From Candidatus Microthrix subdominans (GTDB taxonomy: Bacteria; Actinomycetota; Acidimicrobiia; Acidimicrobiales; Microtrichaceae): a stretch of 64,000 nt of DNA. Location: assembly GCA_016719385.1 (NCBI GenBank), contig JADJZA010000007.1, positions 62,001-126,000 of the forward strand, written 5' to 3'. The notes beneath the pieces were generated by a model. That model searched no databases. It had not been told where the DNA came from and saw only the letters and a program-made list of their open reading frames with translations. The translations under genes were made by a program, and so were the position numbers. This document shows positions 6,671 through 15,389 of this stretch, piece by piece (within the stretch, counting starts at the first letter, position 1; every line of letters begins with the position of its first letter).

Positions 6671-8209
6671 GTGAACCTGGGCAGCATTATCGACGGGCAC
6701 GACGACGACCGCGTAGCGGTGCTGAGCCGTGGCCGACCGACCACCTATGGGGTACTGCGCCGTCAGGTCGGGGGGCTGAGGGCGGGCCTGACCGAGCTCG
6801 GGCTGTGTCCAGGCGACCGGGTGGCGATCATCGCGTCGAACAACCGCTACTTCGTCGTCGGCTACCTGGCGGTGGTCGGCGCCGGCATGGTGGCGGTGCC
6901 GATCGATCCGACCACGCCGGCGCTGGCCGTGAAGGAGGAGCTCGACGCGGTGCAGGCTCGGGCGCTGATCGCCGGCCCGTCGGCCCGGGCGTTGGTCACC
7001 GCCAACACCGAAGGTGCCCTCGACGACGTCGAGTTCGTCATCGGGTGCGGGTTCACCCCGGAGGGCGGCACCACCTTCGAGAAGCTGATCGAGTGTGAAC
7101 CCACCGACCGGGTCGAGCTCGACGGGGATGCCCCCGCCGTGCTCGCCTTCACGTCGGGCACCGCCGGGTCGCCCAAGCCGGCCATCCTCAGCCACGCTGC
7201 GCTGTCGGTGAACATCGAACAGCAGAAGGCCTCGGCCGAGGATCGGGTGCGGGCCGATGACGTCACCCTGGGGGTCGCTCCGCTCAGCCACATCATGGGT
7301 CTCAACTCGGTGCTGTCCTCGTCCCTTTCGGTCGGGGCCTCGACGCTGCTGATCGAGCGCTTCGATCCGGTGCTGGCGCTCGAGTCGATGCAGAAGCACG
7401 GGGTGACCGTGGCGGTCGGTCCGCCGACGATGTGGTCGTCGTGGCTCAACCTGCCCGACCTGCCCGCCGACGTGTTCGCCTCGGTCCGGATCGCAGTCTC
7501 CGGGGCCGCCCGGCTGCCCGAGAAGGTCTCCAGGGCGTTCGAGGAGCGCTTCGGGGTGCGCCTTTGGGAGGGCTACGGGCTCACCGAGGCGGCGCCGGTG
7601 GTGTGCAGCTCGTACGGCACCGATGCCCCGCACGGGTCGGTCGGCATTCCCGTGCCCGGGCTGGAGGTGCGCCTGGTCGACCGCGACGGCGGCGACGTAC
7701 TGATCGGCGATCCCGGCGAGCTGCTGGTTCGGGGCCCCAACGTCTTCTCCGGCTACCTCGACGAGCCCGAGGCCACCGCCGATGCGCTCGACGGCGACGG
7801 CTGGCTGCACACCGGCGACATCGCGGTCGTCGACGATGACGGCTACGTGTTTCTGGTCGACCGCAGCAAGGACTTGATCATCGTGTCCGGGTTCAACGTG
7901 TTCCCCGCCGAGGTTGAGAACGCCATCCGCACGCACCCCCAGGTGGACGACTGCGTCGTCGTCGGCGTTCCCCACCCGAGCACGGGCGAATCGGTCGTTG
8001 CCTACGTGGTGGTCAGCGACGGAGCGTCGCTCGAGGAGGAGGGCGTGATCCGCTACAGCCAGACCCGCCTGGCCCGGTACAAGTGCCCCAAGAAGATCTG
8101 GTTTACCGAGGAGGTCCCCCAGGACCTCGGCGGCAAGGTGCTGCGCCGCATGCTCCCCAAGCCGCCGTCGGCGCAGGTGGGCGAATGGAAGCCTCACACG
8201 ACCGACTGA
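6671..8209 (+). CDS. AMP-dependent acyl-CoA synthetase/ligase
   Basis: 512 residues of the ANL superfamily. Such enzymes adenylate a carboxylic acid with ATP and transfer it to CoA. The P-loop-like A3 motif is AFTSGTAGSPKPAILSH, A5 is WEGYGLTEAAPV, A7/A8 are GWLHTGDIAVVDDDGYVF and then DRSKDLIIVSGFNVFPAEVE, and the catalytic lysine motif near the C-terminus is GGKVLRR. The core is complete, so it should be active; the pattern fits medium/long-chain fatty acid-CoA ligases, but substrate is not fixed by sequence. GTG start with a good Shine-Dalgarno sequence (GGGAGG, nine bases upstream). The intergenic stretch before it holds the small membrane peptide. Confidence 0.9.
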   Translation: MNLGSIIDGHDDDRVAVLSRGRPTTYGVLRRQVGGLRAGLTELGLCPGDRVAIIASNNRYFVVGYLAVVGAGMVAVPIDPTTPALAVKEELDAVQARALIAGPSARALVTANTEGALDDVEFVIGCGFTPEGGTTFEKLIECEPTDRVELDGDAPAVLAFTSGTAGSPKPAILSHAALSVNIEQQKASAEDRVRADDVTLGVAPLSHIMGLNSVLSSSLSVGASTLLIERFDPVLALESMQKHGVTVAVGPPTMWSSWLNLPDLPADVFASVRIAVSGAARLPEKVSRAFEERFGVRLWEGYGLTEAAPVVCSSYGTDAPHGSVGIPVPGLEVRLVDRDGGDVLIGDPGELLVRGPNVFSGYLDEPEATADALDGDGWLHTGDIAVVDDDGYVFLVDRSKDLIIVSGFNVFPAEVENAIRTHPQVDDCVVVGVPHPSTGESVVAYVVVSDGASLEEEGVIRYSQTRLARYKCPKKIWFTEEVPQDLGGKVLRRMLPKPPSAQVGEWKPHTTD

Positions 8210-8237
8210 CCAAGTGCGAGCAGCGTTCGAGGTGACA

Positions 8238-8267
8238 TTGTGAATTCTCGAACAAGGTGGTTACGGT
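8238..8267 (+). promoter_or_regulatory. rex promoter with candidate Rex operator
   Basis: The 18-mer TTGTGAATTCTCGAACAA (8238-8255) matches the Rex-box frame TTGTGAA-N7-ACAA, one perfect half and a partly matching second half. Its first six bases, TTGTGA, also form the -35; after an 18-base spacer comes -10 TACGGT (8262-8267), and the ATG of rex follows six bases later. A repressor on this site would block the promoter, giving the redox-sensitive autoregulation known for Streptomyces rex-hemACD. Confidence 0.7.
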
Positions 8268-8273
8268 CATGTG

Positions 8274-9056
8274 ATGACCGAGGATCGCCCGGGCGGGCAC
8301 GGCCCAGAGTTCCACTCCGCTCGCACCGGCGACGCCATCCCCGGAGCGACGGTCGCACGCCTGCCGGTCTACCTGAGGGCGGTGGTGGCCGAACGCGACG
8401 CCGGGGCATCGACGATCAGCTCGGACCGTCTAGCCGAGTTGGCCGGGGTCAACGCCGCCAAGGTTCGCAAAGACCTGTCGTTCCTGGGCAGCTATGGGAT
8501 CCGCGGGGTCGGCTACGACGTCACCCGGCTGATGATGGAGATGAGCCGGCAACTCGGGCTCTCCCAGGACTGGCCCTGCGTCATCGTGGGGGCGGGCAAC
8601 CTGGGCGCCGCGCTGGTCAACTATCTGGCGGGGGCCGGGCGGGGCTTCTCGGTGGCGGCGATCGTCGATGCCGACGACGACAAGTGGGGGACCCACATCG
8701 GCGCGGTGGCGGTCCACAGCGACGACGATCTACCCCGCTTGGTCGCCGAGGGCGCCATCGTCATCGGCATCATCACGACGCCCCCGACCGTCGCCCAGGA
8801 TGTCGCCGACCAGCTGGTCGCTGCCGGCGTGAGCTCGATCCTCAACTTTGCGCCGGTCGTCTTGTCGGTCCCCGACTGGGTGTTGTTGCGCAACGTCGAC
8901 CTGGCACTCGAATTGCAGGTGCTGTCGTTCTACCAGGGTCGAACTCGCCCCGGGTCGTCCCCGGAGGCGCCCCCGGACGCCGGCAGCAACCCGTTGGACG
9001 GTCCGGCGGCCTCCCTCGGCGTGTCCGCTGACACCCGCTTGGCGCGCGAGGCCTGA
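8274..9056 (+). CDS. rex: Redox-sensing transcriptional repressor Rex
   Basis: 260 residues. Rex binds DNA when NADH is low and releases it when NADH rises. The N-terminal winged helix spans about residues 20-85 (ATVARLPVYLRAVVAE, TISSDRLAELAGVNAAKVRK, DLSFLGSYGIRGVGYDV). The Rossmann domain follows with CVIVGAGNLGAALVNYL, and NFAPVVLSVPDWVLLRNVDLALELQVLSFY is the family's C-terminal swapped helix region. The ATG at 8274 is six bases after the -10 box; a GTG directly before it is in frame. It leads the hemA-hemC-hemD genes, as in Streptomyces, linking haem synthesis to the NADH/NAD ratio. Confidence 0.95.
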   Translation: MTEDRPGGHGPEFHSARTGDAIPGATVARLPVYLRAVVAERDAGASTISSDRLAELAGVNAAKVRKDLSFLGSYGIRGVGYDVTRLMMEMSRQLGLSQDWPCVIVGAGNLGAALVNYLAGAGRGFSVAAIVDADDDKWGTHIGAVAVHSDDDLPRLVAEGAIVIGIITTPPTVAQDVADQLVAAGVSSILNFAPVVLSVPDWVLLRNVDLALELQVLSFYQGRTRPGSSPEAPPDAGSNPLDGPAASLGVSADTRLAREA

Positions 9057-9116
9057 ACCGACCAAGCTGGAGGGGTTCCGGCGAGCCTCGTCGCCGGAGT
9101 GTGAGGAGCCGGCAAC

Positions 9117-10397
9117 GTGTCAGTGTTGCTCATCGGAGTCACACACCGCGACCTCCCCTTGGAGGTGTTTGAGCGGTTTGCCGTGACCGCAGACGACACC
9201 CCGAAGCTGTTGGCGGCCCTGACCGCGCGCGACCACGTGTCCGAGGCTGTGGTCCTCGCCACCTGCAACCGCACCGAGATCTACGTCAAAGCCGAGCGTT
9301 TCCACGGTGCGTTCGAGGACCTCCGCGACCTGCTGGTCGACCTGTCCGATGTCGCCCCGGACCGTTTTCTGCCCCACCTGACCGTCCTTTGGGACGAGGA
9401 GGCGATCGAGCATCTGTTTTCGGTTGCGGCCGGGCTGGATTCGGCCGTGCTCGGCGAGGTGGAGGTGCAGGGCCAAGTGCGCCAGGCCCAGCGCATGGCC
9501 GAGGAGGAGGGCACCCTTGGCCCGACGCTCGAGCTGGCCTTCCGCCATGCCCTCGGCGCGGGTAAGCGGGTGCGTACCGAGACGTCGATCGCCCATCACA
9601 CCGCCTCGGTCGCCCAGGCAGCGATCGAGATCGCCCGCGACCGCCTGGGTGACGACGGCTCACTTGAGGGTGCGACGGTCGCCGTGGTGGGGGCCGGAAA
9701 GATGGCCACCTCGATGGCCCGTTCGTTGTCCCAGGCAGGGTCGCTCGTCGTCGTCGCCAACCGCACCGCAGCGCGGGGAGCGCAGCTGGCCGACGAGGTG
9801 GGTGGCCGGGCCTGCGCCCTGGTCGATCTGCCCGCCGAGCTGGCGACCGCCGATGCGGTGCTGTGCGGTACCTCGTCGACCGAGACCATCCTGGGCGTCG
9901 GCCAGATCGCCGGGGCGCTGGCCCACCGCCGAGCGGCCCGGACCGCAGCCGAGCTGGTGATCGTCGACATCGCCATGCCCCGCGACGTCGACCCGGCGGT
10001 TGACGAGCTGGACGGGGTGGGGCTCTTCGACATGGACGACGTCGCCCGCCGCACCGAGGCCGGGCTGGACCGTCGTCGCGACGAGGTGGCCTCGGCCACG
10101 ATCATCGTCGAGGACGAGGTGCTGCGGTACCACAACGCCACCACCGCCCGAGCCGCCGGACCGATCATCGCGTCGGTTCGAACGCGGGCCGAACAGCTTC
10201 GCCTGCTCGAACTCGACCGCCATGCGTCCAAGCTCGAGGCCCTCGACGACGACACCCGGGCGCTGGTGGAACAGCTGACCAAGGGCATGCTGGCCAAGTG
10301 GCTGCACCAGCCGTCGGTGCGGCTGCGGGAGCAGGCGGGAACGCTCCGGGGCGATCGCCTCGCAGAGGCCCTTCACGACCTGTTCGACCTGCCTTGA
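9117..10397 (+). CDS. hemA: Glutamyl-tRNA reductase
   Basis: 426 residues. HemA reduces glutamyl-tRNA(Glu) to glutamate-1-semialdehyde, the entry to the C5 route of tetrapyrrole synthesis. The catalytic cysteine is Cys50 in VVLATCNRTEIYV, and the N-terminus MSVLLIGVTHRDLPLEVFER is typical. EVEVQGQVRQA and KRVRTETSI follow; the NADPH domain has ATVAVVGAGKMATSMARSL; the C-terminal dimerisation helices include RRRDEV and LTKGMLAKWLHQP. GTG start with GAGGAG upstream. It follows rex by 60 bases and its stop overlaps the TTG start of hemC. Confidence 0.96.
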   Translation: MSVLLIGVTHRDLPLEVFERFAVTADDTPKLLAALTARDHVSEAVVLATCNRTEIYVKAERFHGAFEDLRDLLVDLSDVAPDRFLPHLTVLWDEEAIEHLFSVAAGLDSAVLGEVEVQGQVRQAQRMAEEEGTLGPTLELAFRHALGAGKRVRTETSIAHHTASVAQAAIEIARDRLGDDGSLEGATVAVVGAGKMATSMARSLSQAGSLVVVANRTAARGAQLADEVGGRACALVDLPAELATADAVLCGTSSTETILGVGQIAGALAHRRAARTAAELVIVDIAMPRDVDPAVDELDGVGLFDMDDVARRTEAGLDRRRDEVASATIIVEDEVLRYHNATTARAAGPIIASVRTRAEQLRLLELDRHASKLEALDDDTRALVEQLTKGMLAKWLHQPSVRLREQAGTLRGDRLAEALHDLFDLP

Positions 10398-11287
10398 GCG
10401 CTGCCGATCCCGTCCGCCTGGCCACGCGGGCGAGCCCGCTGGCCCGCTGGCAGGCCGAGGCAACCGCCGAGGCGATCAGCGCGGCCCACCCGGAGGTGGG
10501 AAGCGTGCTGGTCGAGGTGTCGACCGAGGGAGATCGACGAACCGACGTGCCCCTCGAGGTCATCGGCGGCAAGGGCGTGTTCGTCAAGGAGGTGCAGGCC
10601 GCGCTGCTCGATGGTCGGGCCGACGTGGCGGTTCACTCCGCGAAGGATCTCCCGGCGGCCGGTCCCGACGGCCTGGTGATCGCCGCGCTTCTGCCGCGCG
10701 GCGACCCCAGGGATGCGTTGGCCGGTTCCCGCATGATCGACCTACCCACCGGTGCCAAGGTCGGCACCGGGTCGGCTCGACGCAAGGCACAGCTGCTCGA
10801 CCTGCGGCCCGACCTCGACGTGGTCGGCCTTCGGGGCAACATTGCCACGCGCCTGGGACGGGTTGGTGAGCTGGACGCCATCGTCGTCGCTGCGGCCGCC
10901 CTGGAGCGCCTGGGCATCGAGGACCGGGCCGCCGAACTGCTGTCGCCCGCCATGTTTTGCCCCCAGGTGGGCCAGGGGGCGGTGGCGGTCGAATGTCGCT
11001 CCGATGATGCCGCCACGCTGGCGGTGCTGGCCGACCTCGACGACCGGCCGACCCGGGTCTGTGTCGAGGCCGAGCGTTCATTTCTGGCCGAGCTCGGCGG
11101 CGACTGCTACATGCCGGCAGGCGCCTACGCCACCCTCGACGGATCGACGTTGTCGATCATCGGGGTGCTCGACGTCGGTGGGGCCCGTCCCGCCCGGGCG
11201 AAGCTCACCGGCGACGCCTCGGGCGATGGCCCCATCGTGCTGGGGCTCGAGCTCGCCCGAAAGCTGCTGGCGACCGGCCGGTCGTGA
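10394..11287 (+). CDS. hemC: Porphobilinogen deaminase (hydroxymethylbilane synthase)
   Basis: 297 residues. HemC polymerises four porphobilinogen units to hydroxymethylbilane. VRLATRASPLARWQAE at the N-terminus, DVPLEVIGGKGVFVKEVQ, ADVAVHSAKDLPA and GTGSARRKAQLL are diagnostic. The dipyrromethane cofactor cysteine is Cys238 in ELGGDCYMPAGAYA. The start is taken as TTG, overlapping the hemA stop (TTGA); an in-frame GTG 96 bases upstream would lie deep inside hemA and adds an Ala/Gly/Pro-rich stretch unlike the family. The stop overlaps the GTG of hemD, so hemA-C-D are translationally coupled. Confidence 0.95.
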   Translation: MSAADPVRLATRASPLARWQAEATAEAISAAHPEVGSVLVEVSTEGDRRTDVPLEVIGGKGVFVKEVQAALLDGRADVAVHSAKDLPAAGPDGLVIAALLPRGDPRDALAGSRMIDLPTGAKVGTGSARRKAQLLDLRPDLDVVGLRGNIATRLGRVGELDAIVVAAAALERLGIEDRAAELLSPAMFCPQVGQGAVAVECRSDDAATLAVLADLDDRPTRVCVEAERSFLAELGGDCYMPAGAYATLDGSTLSIIGVLDVGGARPARAKLTGDASGDGPIVLGLELARKLLATGRS

Positions 11288-12153
11288 ACCGCTCCGGCCC
11301 GGGGGAGCCGCAGGACGCTGCCCTGCCGCTGAACGGCCGCAGCATCGTCGTCACCCGGTCGGCGGAGACCGCCGAGGAGCTGTGCGAGGCGTTGGGGGCG
11401 CTTGGGGCGACGACGATCGTTGCGCCCTGCATCGCCACCGAACCACCGAGCGACGGGGGCGCAGCCTTGGCTGCTGCGGTGCGCCACCTCGAGGACTACG
11501 CCACCGTCGTGTTGACCTCTCCGACCGGCGCTCGGCGCTTTCTCGCCGAGCTCGACGCTGCCGATGCACAGACGAATGGTGTTGGTCGACCGACTGATCG
11601 CGACCAGGTTGCGCCGAATCGCGGCGGTTCGCTGCCCGCAGGCGGGGCCGTGATGCCCGCCGGAATCGCTTTGGCGGCGATCGGACCGGGCACCGAGGCG
11701 GCGTTGTCCGAGGGTGGCCTGGACGTCGACCTCGTGGCCGACCGGGCGGTCGCCGAGTCCCTGCTCGAGGCGCTGGGCGACCCGCCGAGCTCCGGGGCTC
11801 GGCTGCTGTTGGCACGAGCGGAGGTGGGTCGCGACGTGCTGCCCGAGGGCCTGATTGCTCGGGGGTGGGCGGTGGACGACGCCGCCGCCTACCGCACGGT
11901 GACGCCCCCGCCCGACCCCGACTTGGGTGCCAAGGTGGCCCAGGCGGACGCGGTCGCCTTCACGTCGTCGTCGACGGTGACCGGCTTCCTGTCACGGTTC
12001 GGCATCGATGCGATGCCTCCGGTCGTCGCATGCATCGGGCCGATCAGCGCCACGACCGCCCGGAATCTAGGGGTGGACGTTGACGCCGAGGCCGATCCGC
12101 ACACCCTTCCCGGCCTCACCGCCGCCCTCATCGGCTGCCTCGGGCCGGCGTAG
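11284..12153 (+). CDS. hemD: Uroporphyrinogen-III synthase
   Basis: 289 residues. HemD closes hydroxymethylbilane into uroporphyrinogen III with inversion of ring D. The family is poorly conserved; visible marks are IVVTRSAETAEELCEALGAL at the start, VVLTSPTGARRFL, the second-lobe AVAFTSSSTVTGFLSRFG, and CIGPISATTARNLGVDVDAEA close to the C-terminus. In many actinobacteria HemD is fused to a uroporphyrinogen-III methyltransferase; this one is a stand-alone synthase of normal length. A low-complexity linker lies around residues 95-120. It closes the rex-hemACD operon, overlapping hemC by four bases. Confidence 0.9.
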   Translation: MNRSGPGEPQDAALPLNGRSIVVTRSAETAEELCEALGALGATTIVAPCIATEPPSDGGAALAAAVRHLEDYATVVLTSPTGARRFLAELDAADAQTNGVGRPTDRDQVAPNRGGSLPAGGAVMPAGIALAAIGPGTEAALSEGGLDVDLVADRAVAESLLEALGDPPSSGARLLLARAEVGRDVLPEGLIARGWAVDDAAAYRTVTPPPDPDLGAKVAQADAVAFTSSSTVTGFLSRFGIDAMPPVVACIGPISATTARNLGVDVDAEADPHTLPGLTAALIGCLGPA

Positions 12154-12247
12154 CCCGTCCCCTTCAGCGCTCGGACCGCCACGGTGTGCGGTTGTGCCTT
12201 GGTGCCCGCCTGCTGTCGGCGTGTGTGGCTGGGTGATGCCCAACCGG

Positions 12248-12253
12248 TAGCGT
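12248..12253 (+). promoter_or_regulatory. -10 box of uppS
   Basis: TAGCGT seven bases before the uppS ATG; no Shine-Dalgarno sequence in between, so the transcript is probably leaderless. Confidence 0.5.
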
Positions 12254-12260
12254 CCGGGCT

Positions 12261-13007
12261 ATGCGCATTATCGAGCAGCCCGAGCTGGAACGGGTTCTCA
12301 GCGGTGAGATCCCGCGCCATGTCGGTGCGATCATGGATGGCAACGGCCGCTGGGCACTCATGCGCCAGACCGAGCGCACCGAAGGGCACCGCGCCGCCGA
12401 GGCCGCCGTCTATTCCTCCGTGCACGGCGCCCTCAACCTGGGTGTCGAATGGCTGTCGCTGTATGCGTTCTCCACCGAGAACTGGCGGCGCAATCCGGCC
12501 GAGATCAGCTTTCTGATGGACTTCTCCGAGTGGCTGTTGCACGAGACCCGCGTCGAGGAGCTTCGTGAGCTCGGCGTGCGCATCCGTTTCGTCGGTCGGC
12601 TCGATGACGAACGCATCCCGCAACGGTCGCGCGACTACCTCAACGACATCTCCGCCCGCACCGCCCACAACTCCAAGCTTCAGTTGGTGATCGCGTTCAA
12701 CTACGGCGGCCGGGCCGAGATCATCGATGCTGTCCGGACGTTGATGGTTGACGCCGTCGATCCCCAGACGATGACCGAGGCCGACCTGGAGGCCCGCCTC
12801 TATCTTCCCGAGATGCCGGACGTGGACCTGGTCGTGCGGACGTCGGCCGAGCACCGCCTGTCCAACTTCTTGCTGTGGCAGGCCAGCTACGCCGAGTTCG
12901 TGTTCACCGAAACGCTCTGGCCCGACTTCCGCGCCTGGCATCTGTACTCGGCGGTGGCCGAGTACCAATCGCGCCGCCGTCGGATGGGTGCCGCGGTCAC
13001 CGAGTGA
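12261..13007 (+). CDS. uppS: cis-Prenyltransferase (undecaprenyl diphosphate synthase family)
   Basis: 248 residues. The enzyme adds isopentenyl units in cis to make the polyprenyl diphosphate carrier for cell-wall and polysaccharide precursors. The Mg-binding aspartate is Asp26 in HVGAIMDGNGRWA; LYAFSTENWRRNPAEI, ELGVRIRFVGR and LQLVIAFNYGGRAEI follow; the substrate-binding block is DLVVRTSAEHRLSNFLLWQ, where the common R-T-S-G-E has Ala for Gly. Actinobacteria often have two cis-prenyltransferases, one making Z,E-farnesyl diphosphate, so chain length is open. It sits next to a trans-polyprenyl synthase gene. Confidence 0.9.
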   Translation: MRIIEQPELERVLSGEIPRHVGAIMDGNGRWALMRQTERTEGHRAAEAAVYSSVHGALNLGVEWLSLYAFSTENWRRNPAEISFLMDFSEWLLHETRVEELRELGVRIRFVGRLDDERIPQRSRDYLNDISARTAHNSKLQLVIAFNYGGRAEIIDAVRTLMVDAVDPQTMTEADLEARLYLPEMPDVDLVVRTSAEHRLSNFLLWQASYAEFVFTETLWPDFRAWHLYSAVAEYQSRRRRMGAAVTE

Positions 13008-13101
13008 GCGAGCAACGTGCGGCGTCGCCGTGAACACCGGCAGCGCTCGCTTGGCTGTGAACACGGTTGGGTGCGGTCTGGGAGCCGCCCGGCAACAACC
13101 G

Positions 13102-13107
13102 TAGGCT
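13102..13107 (+). promoter_or_regulatory. -10 box of the polyprenyl synthase gene
   Basis: TAGGCT eight bases before the ATG. Upstream, two direct copies of GTGAACAC (near 13030 and 13059) resemble Rex half-sites but are not arranged as an inverted repeat. Confidence 0.45.
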
Positions 13108-13115
13108 CCTGACCC

Positions 13116-14123
13116 ATGGACCTTGACGAGCTGTCTGAGCTGCTGGCCCTGCCGTCGCTGGTCGCCGATCTCGATGCGCTCGAGTCGACGATGGTCGACG
13201 TGCTTCGCCGGGACGGGACCCTCGACGAGCTGGTCGAGCCGGGCATTCGGGTGGTGACCGGCGGCGGCAAGCGGCTGCGGCCGACGTTGACGATCGCTGC
13301 GGCTGCGGTGGGCGGCGCTCCCGCCAACGATCACGTCACCGCTGCCGGTGTTGCGGTCGAATTGGTGCAGGTGGGCTCGTTGGTGCACGACGACCTGATG
13401 GACCATGCCAAAACCCGTCGGGGCGTTGAGACGGTGAACGCCCGCGAGGGGCTGAACTGGGCGATCCTGGTGGGCGATTATCTGCTGGCTGTCGCCGGCA
13501 TCCAGGCGGCGTCGGTGTCGAAGGAGGTGGCCCACAGCCTGGCCCGGACCATCGCCGACTTGGCGGCCGGCCAAGGTCGCGAGGTCGCCCGTCAGGGCGA
13601 TCCGCACCGCAGTGTCGCCGACTACGAGGCGTCGATCCGGGGGAAGACCGCGGCGCTGATGCGTTGCTCGGCCACGGTGGGCGCCCAGGCGGCCGGAATG
13701 AGCCTGATGGAGGTCGACGCTCTGGCTGCGTTCGGTGAGGGCTTTGGGATGGCTTTTCAGATCGTCGACGACGTTCTGGATGTGGTGGCGAGCAGCGAGA
13801 AGTTGGGCAAGCCCGCCGGGAACGACATCGGTGAGGGCGTGTTTACGCTTCCCGTGATCTACGCGCTCGACGGTCCCGAGGGCGAGCGCTTGGCCGAACT
13901 ACTCGAGCGGCGAACCGACGATGCCGCGGTGGCCGAGGCCAACGAGCTGGTGCGCCGCTCCGACGGGGTGCGGTTGGCCCTTGACGCCGCTCGGGACTGG
14001 AACGGGCGGGCGGCGGACCTGCTCGCCGGCTTCGATTCCCCGACCGCCGAGGGTTTGGCCAAGCTGCCCGATCACTACCTGGCTTGGGCGCTCGACCGGG
14101 CCGGCTACTCCCCGTCGAGATAG
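13116..14123 (+). CDS. Polyprenyl diphosphate synthase (trans-isoprenyl)
   Basis: 335 residues of the all-alpha isoprenoid synthase family. It condenses allylic diphosphates with isopentenyl diphosphate, most likely for the menaquinone side chain. GGGKRLRPTLTIAAAA precedes the first aspartate-rich motif LVHDDLMDHAKTRRG; the second is FQIVDDVLDVVAS followed by GKPAGNDIGEG, and RGKTAALMRCSA lies between. Both Asp motifs are intact. The bases before the first motif (VELVQVGSLVHDD) suggest a long-chain rather than farnesyl product, but product length cannot be read reliably. The ATG is directly preceded by a TAGGCT box. Confidence 0.9.
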   Translation: MDLDELSELLALPSLVADLDALESTMVDVLRRDGTLDELVEPGIRVVTGGGKRLRPTLTIAAAAVGGAPANDHVTAAGVAVELVQVGSLVHDDLMDHAKTRRGVETVNAREGLNWAILVGDYLLAVAGIQAASVSKEVAHSLARTIADLAAGQGREVARQGDPHRSVADYEASIRGKTAALMRCSATVGAQAAGMSLMEVDALAAFGEGFGMAFQIVDDVLDVVASSEKLGKPAGNDIGEGVFTLPVIYALDGPEGERLAELLERRTDDAAVAEANELVRRSDGVRLALDAARDWNGRAADLLAGFDSPTAEGLAKLPDHYLAWALDRAGYSPSR

Positions 14124-14151
14124 GCCGTTCTCGACGGCACGGGGAGGGTCC

Positions 14152-15282
14152 GTGGGTAACCACCTGGGCATGATCGGTGGGTTCGTCGGGGCAGCGTTGC
14201 GCACCCGGGGTATCGGTCGCCACCCCAGGCTGAGAAGCCGTGCCCGCTGGGGTGTCGAGCGTTCGCAGGCATGGGCGGATTGCGCCGGTTGGCTGGTCGG
14301 CTGCAACTTCACCCCCTCGACCGCCTCCAACCAGCTCGAGCTGTGGCAGCTGGACACGTTCGATCCGGCCACGATCGACCGGGAGCTCGGATGGGCCGCA
14401 GCGCTGGGCATGAACAGCATCCGCCTGTTTCTCCACGACCTGATGTGGGAGCTGGAGGGCGACGCATTCCTTGACCGCATCGATCGGGTGCTCAACCTGG
14501 CCGCCGGTCACGGCATTTCGGTGATGCCCGTGCTCTTCGACGGCGTCTGGGATCCCGATCCCCGGCCCGGTGAGCAGCGTCACCCTCGCCCCGGCGTGCA
14601 CAATTCCACCTGGGTGCAGGGGCCGGGGGCCACCGTGCTGGCCGACCGGAGCCGCTGGCGATCTCTGCGGGCCTACGTCGAGGCGGTGGTGGGCCGCTTT
14701 GGCGACGACGATCGGGTGATCGCCTGGGACCTGTTCAACGAGCCTGATTCACCCAACCCGGCCTGGGCAGGACGCGACCCGGCGGGTAAGTCGGCGTTGG
14801 TCGCCGATCTGCTCGACCAGGTGTGGGATTGGGCCGCCGCCGTCGATCCTGCTCAGCCCCTCACCGTCGGGGTGTTCCTGTTTCCCGACCGGCACCCCGA
14901 GCGGGCCTCGCGGGTGGCTCGCATCGCGCTGGAGCGATCCGACGTCATCTCCTTTCACGCCTACGTGGGCGACGACGCACTCGAAGCGACGATCGCGGGC
15001 CTGGCCCGGTCGGGCCGGCCGCTGGTGTGCACCGAGTGGCTCGCCCGGCCCAAGTCGCCGGCGTCCCAGCTGGCCACCTTCCAACGGCACGGGGTGAGCG
15101 CCTACTGCTGGGGGTTGGTCGATGGCCGCACCCAGACCAGGTTCCCGTGGGCGTCCTGGGTTCGGTCCACCCCGGAGGGCGCACCCTGGTTTCACGACCT
15201 GCTGCACGGTGACGGCACCGCGTACGACCCTGCTGAGGTGGCGTTGTTCCGCGAGCTGACCGCACGGCAACCACGGGGATAG
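14152..15282 (+). CDS. GH5-like (cellulase-superfamily) glycoside hydrolase
   Basis: 376 residues with a TIM-barrel pattern. NFTPSTASNQLELWQLDTFD and LGWAAALGMNSIRLFLHDL open the barrel; the likely acid/base glutamate is in AWDLFNEPDSPN and the nucleophile glutamate in LVCTEWLARP, the paired N-E-P and E motifs of clan GH-A. No clear signal peptide is visible, so it may act inside the cell or on imported sugars. The GTG start has GGGAGGG upstream; longer reading frames overlap the preceding gene by 200 bases and are rejected. Substrate is unknown. It stands alone between the polyprenyl synthase and a permease. Confidence 0.75.
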   Translation: MGNHLGMIGGFVGAALRTRGIGRHPRLRSRARWGVERSQAWADCAGWLVGCNFTPSTASNQLELWQLDTFDPATIDRELGWAAALGMNSIRLFLHDLMWELEGDAFLDRIDRVLNLAAGHGISVMPVLFDGVWDPDPRPGEQRHPRPGVHNSTWVQGPGATVLADRSRWRSLRAYVEAVVGRFGDDDRVIAWDLFNEPDSPNPAWAGRDPAGKSALVADLLDQVWDWAAAVDPAQPLTVGVFLFPDRHPERASRVARIALERSDVISFHAYVGDDALEATIAGLARSGRPLVCTEWLARPKSPASQLATFQRHGVSAYCWGLVDGRTQTRFPWASWVRSTPEGAPWFHDLLHGDGTAYDPAEVALFRELTARQPRG

Positions 15283-15389
15283 GCAGACCGGTGGGCCCCT
15301 GCCGGGCGTAGGGTGACCTTTCAGCGCCCTGGCCATCGACTCCTCGAACCAGCGAGCTGATCCTTCTCACAACCTGAGGTCGCACCGCG

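Noticed and set aside
10298..10393. Earlier in-frame GTG start for hemC
   Set aside because: It adds an Ala/Gly/Pro-rich segment over the end of hemA; the TTG that overlaps the hemA stop starts exactly at the family's N-terminus.
13921..14151. N-terminal extension of the GH5-like gene into the polyprenyl synthase gene
   Set aside because: The extension overlaps a well supported gene by 200 bases and lacks family similarity; the GTG at 14152 has a good ribosome-binding site.
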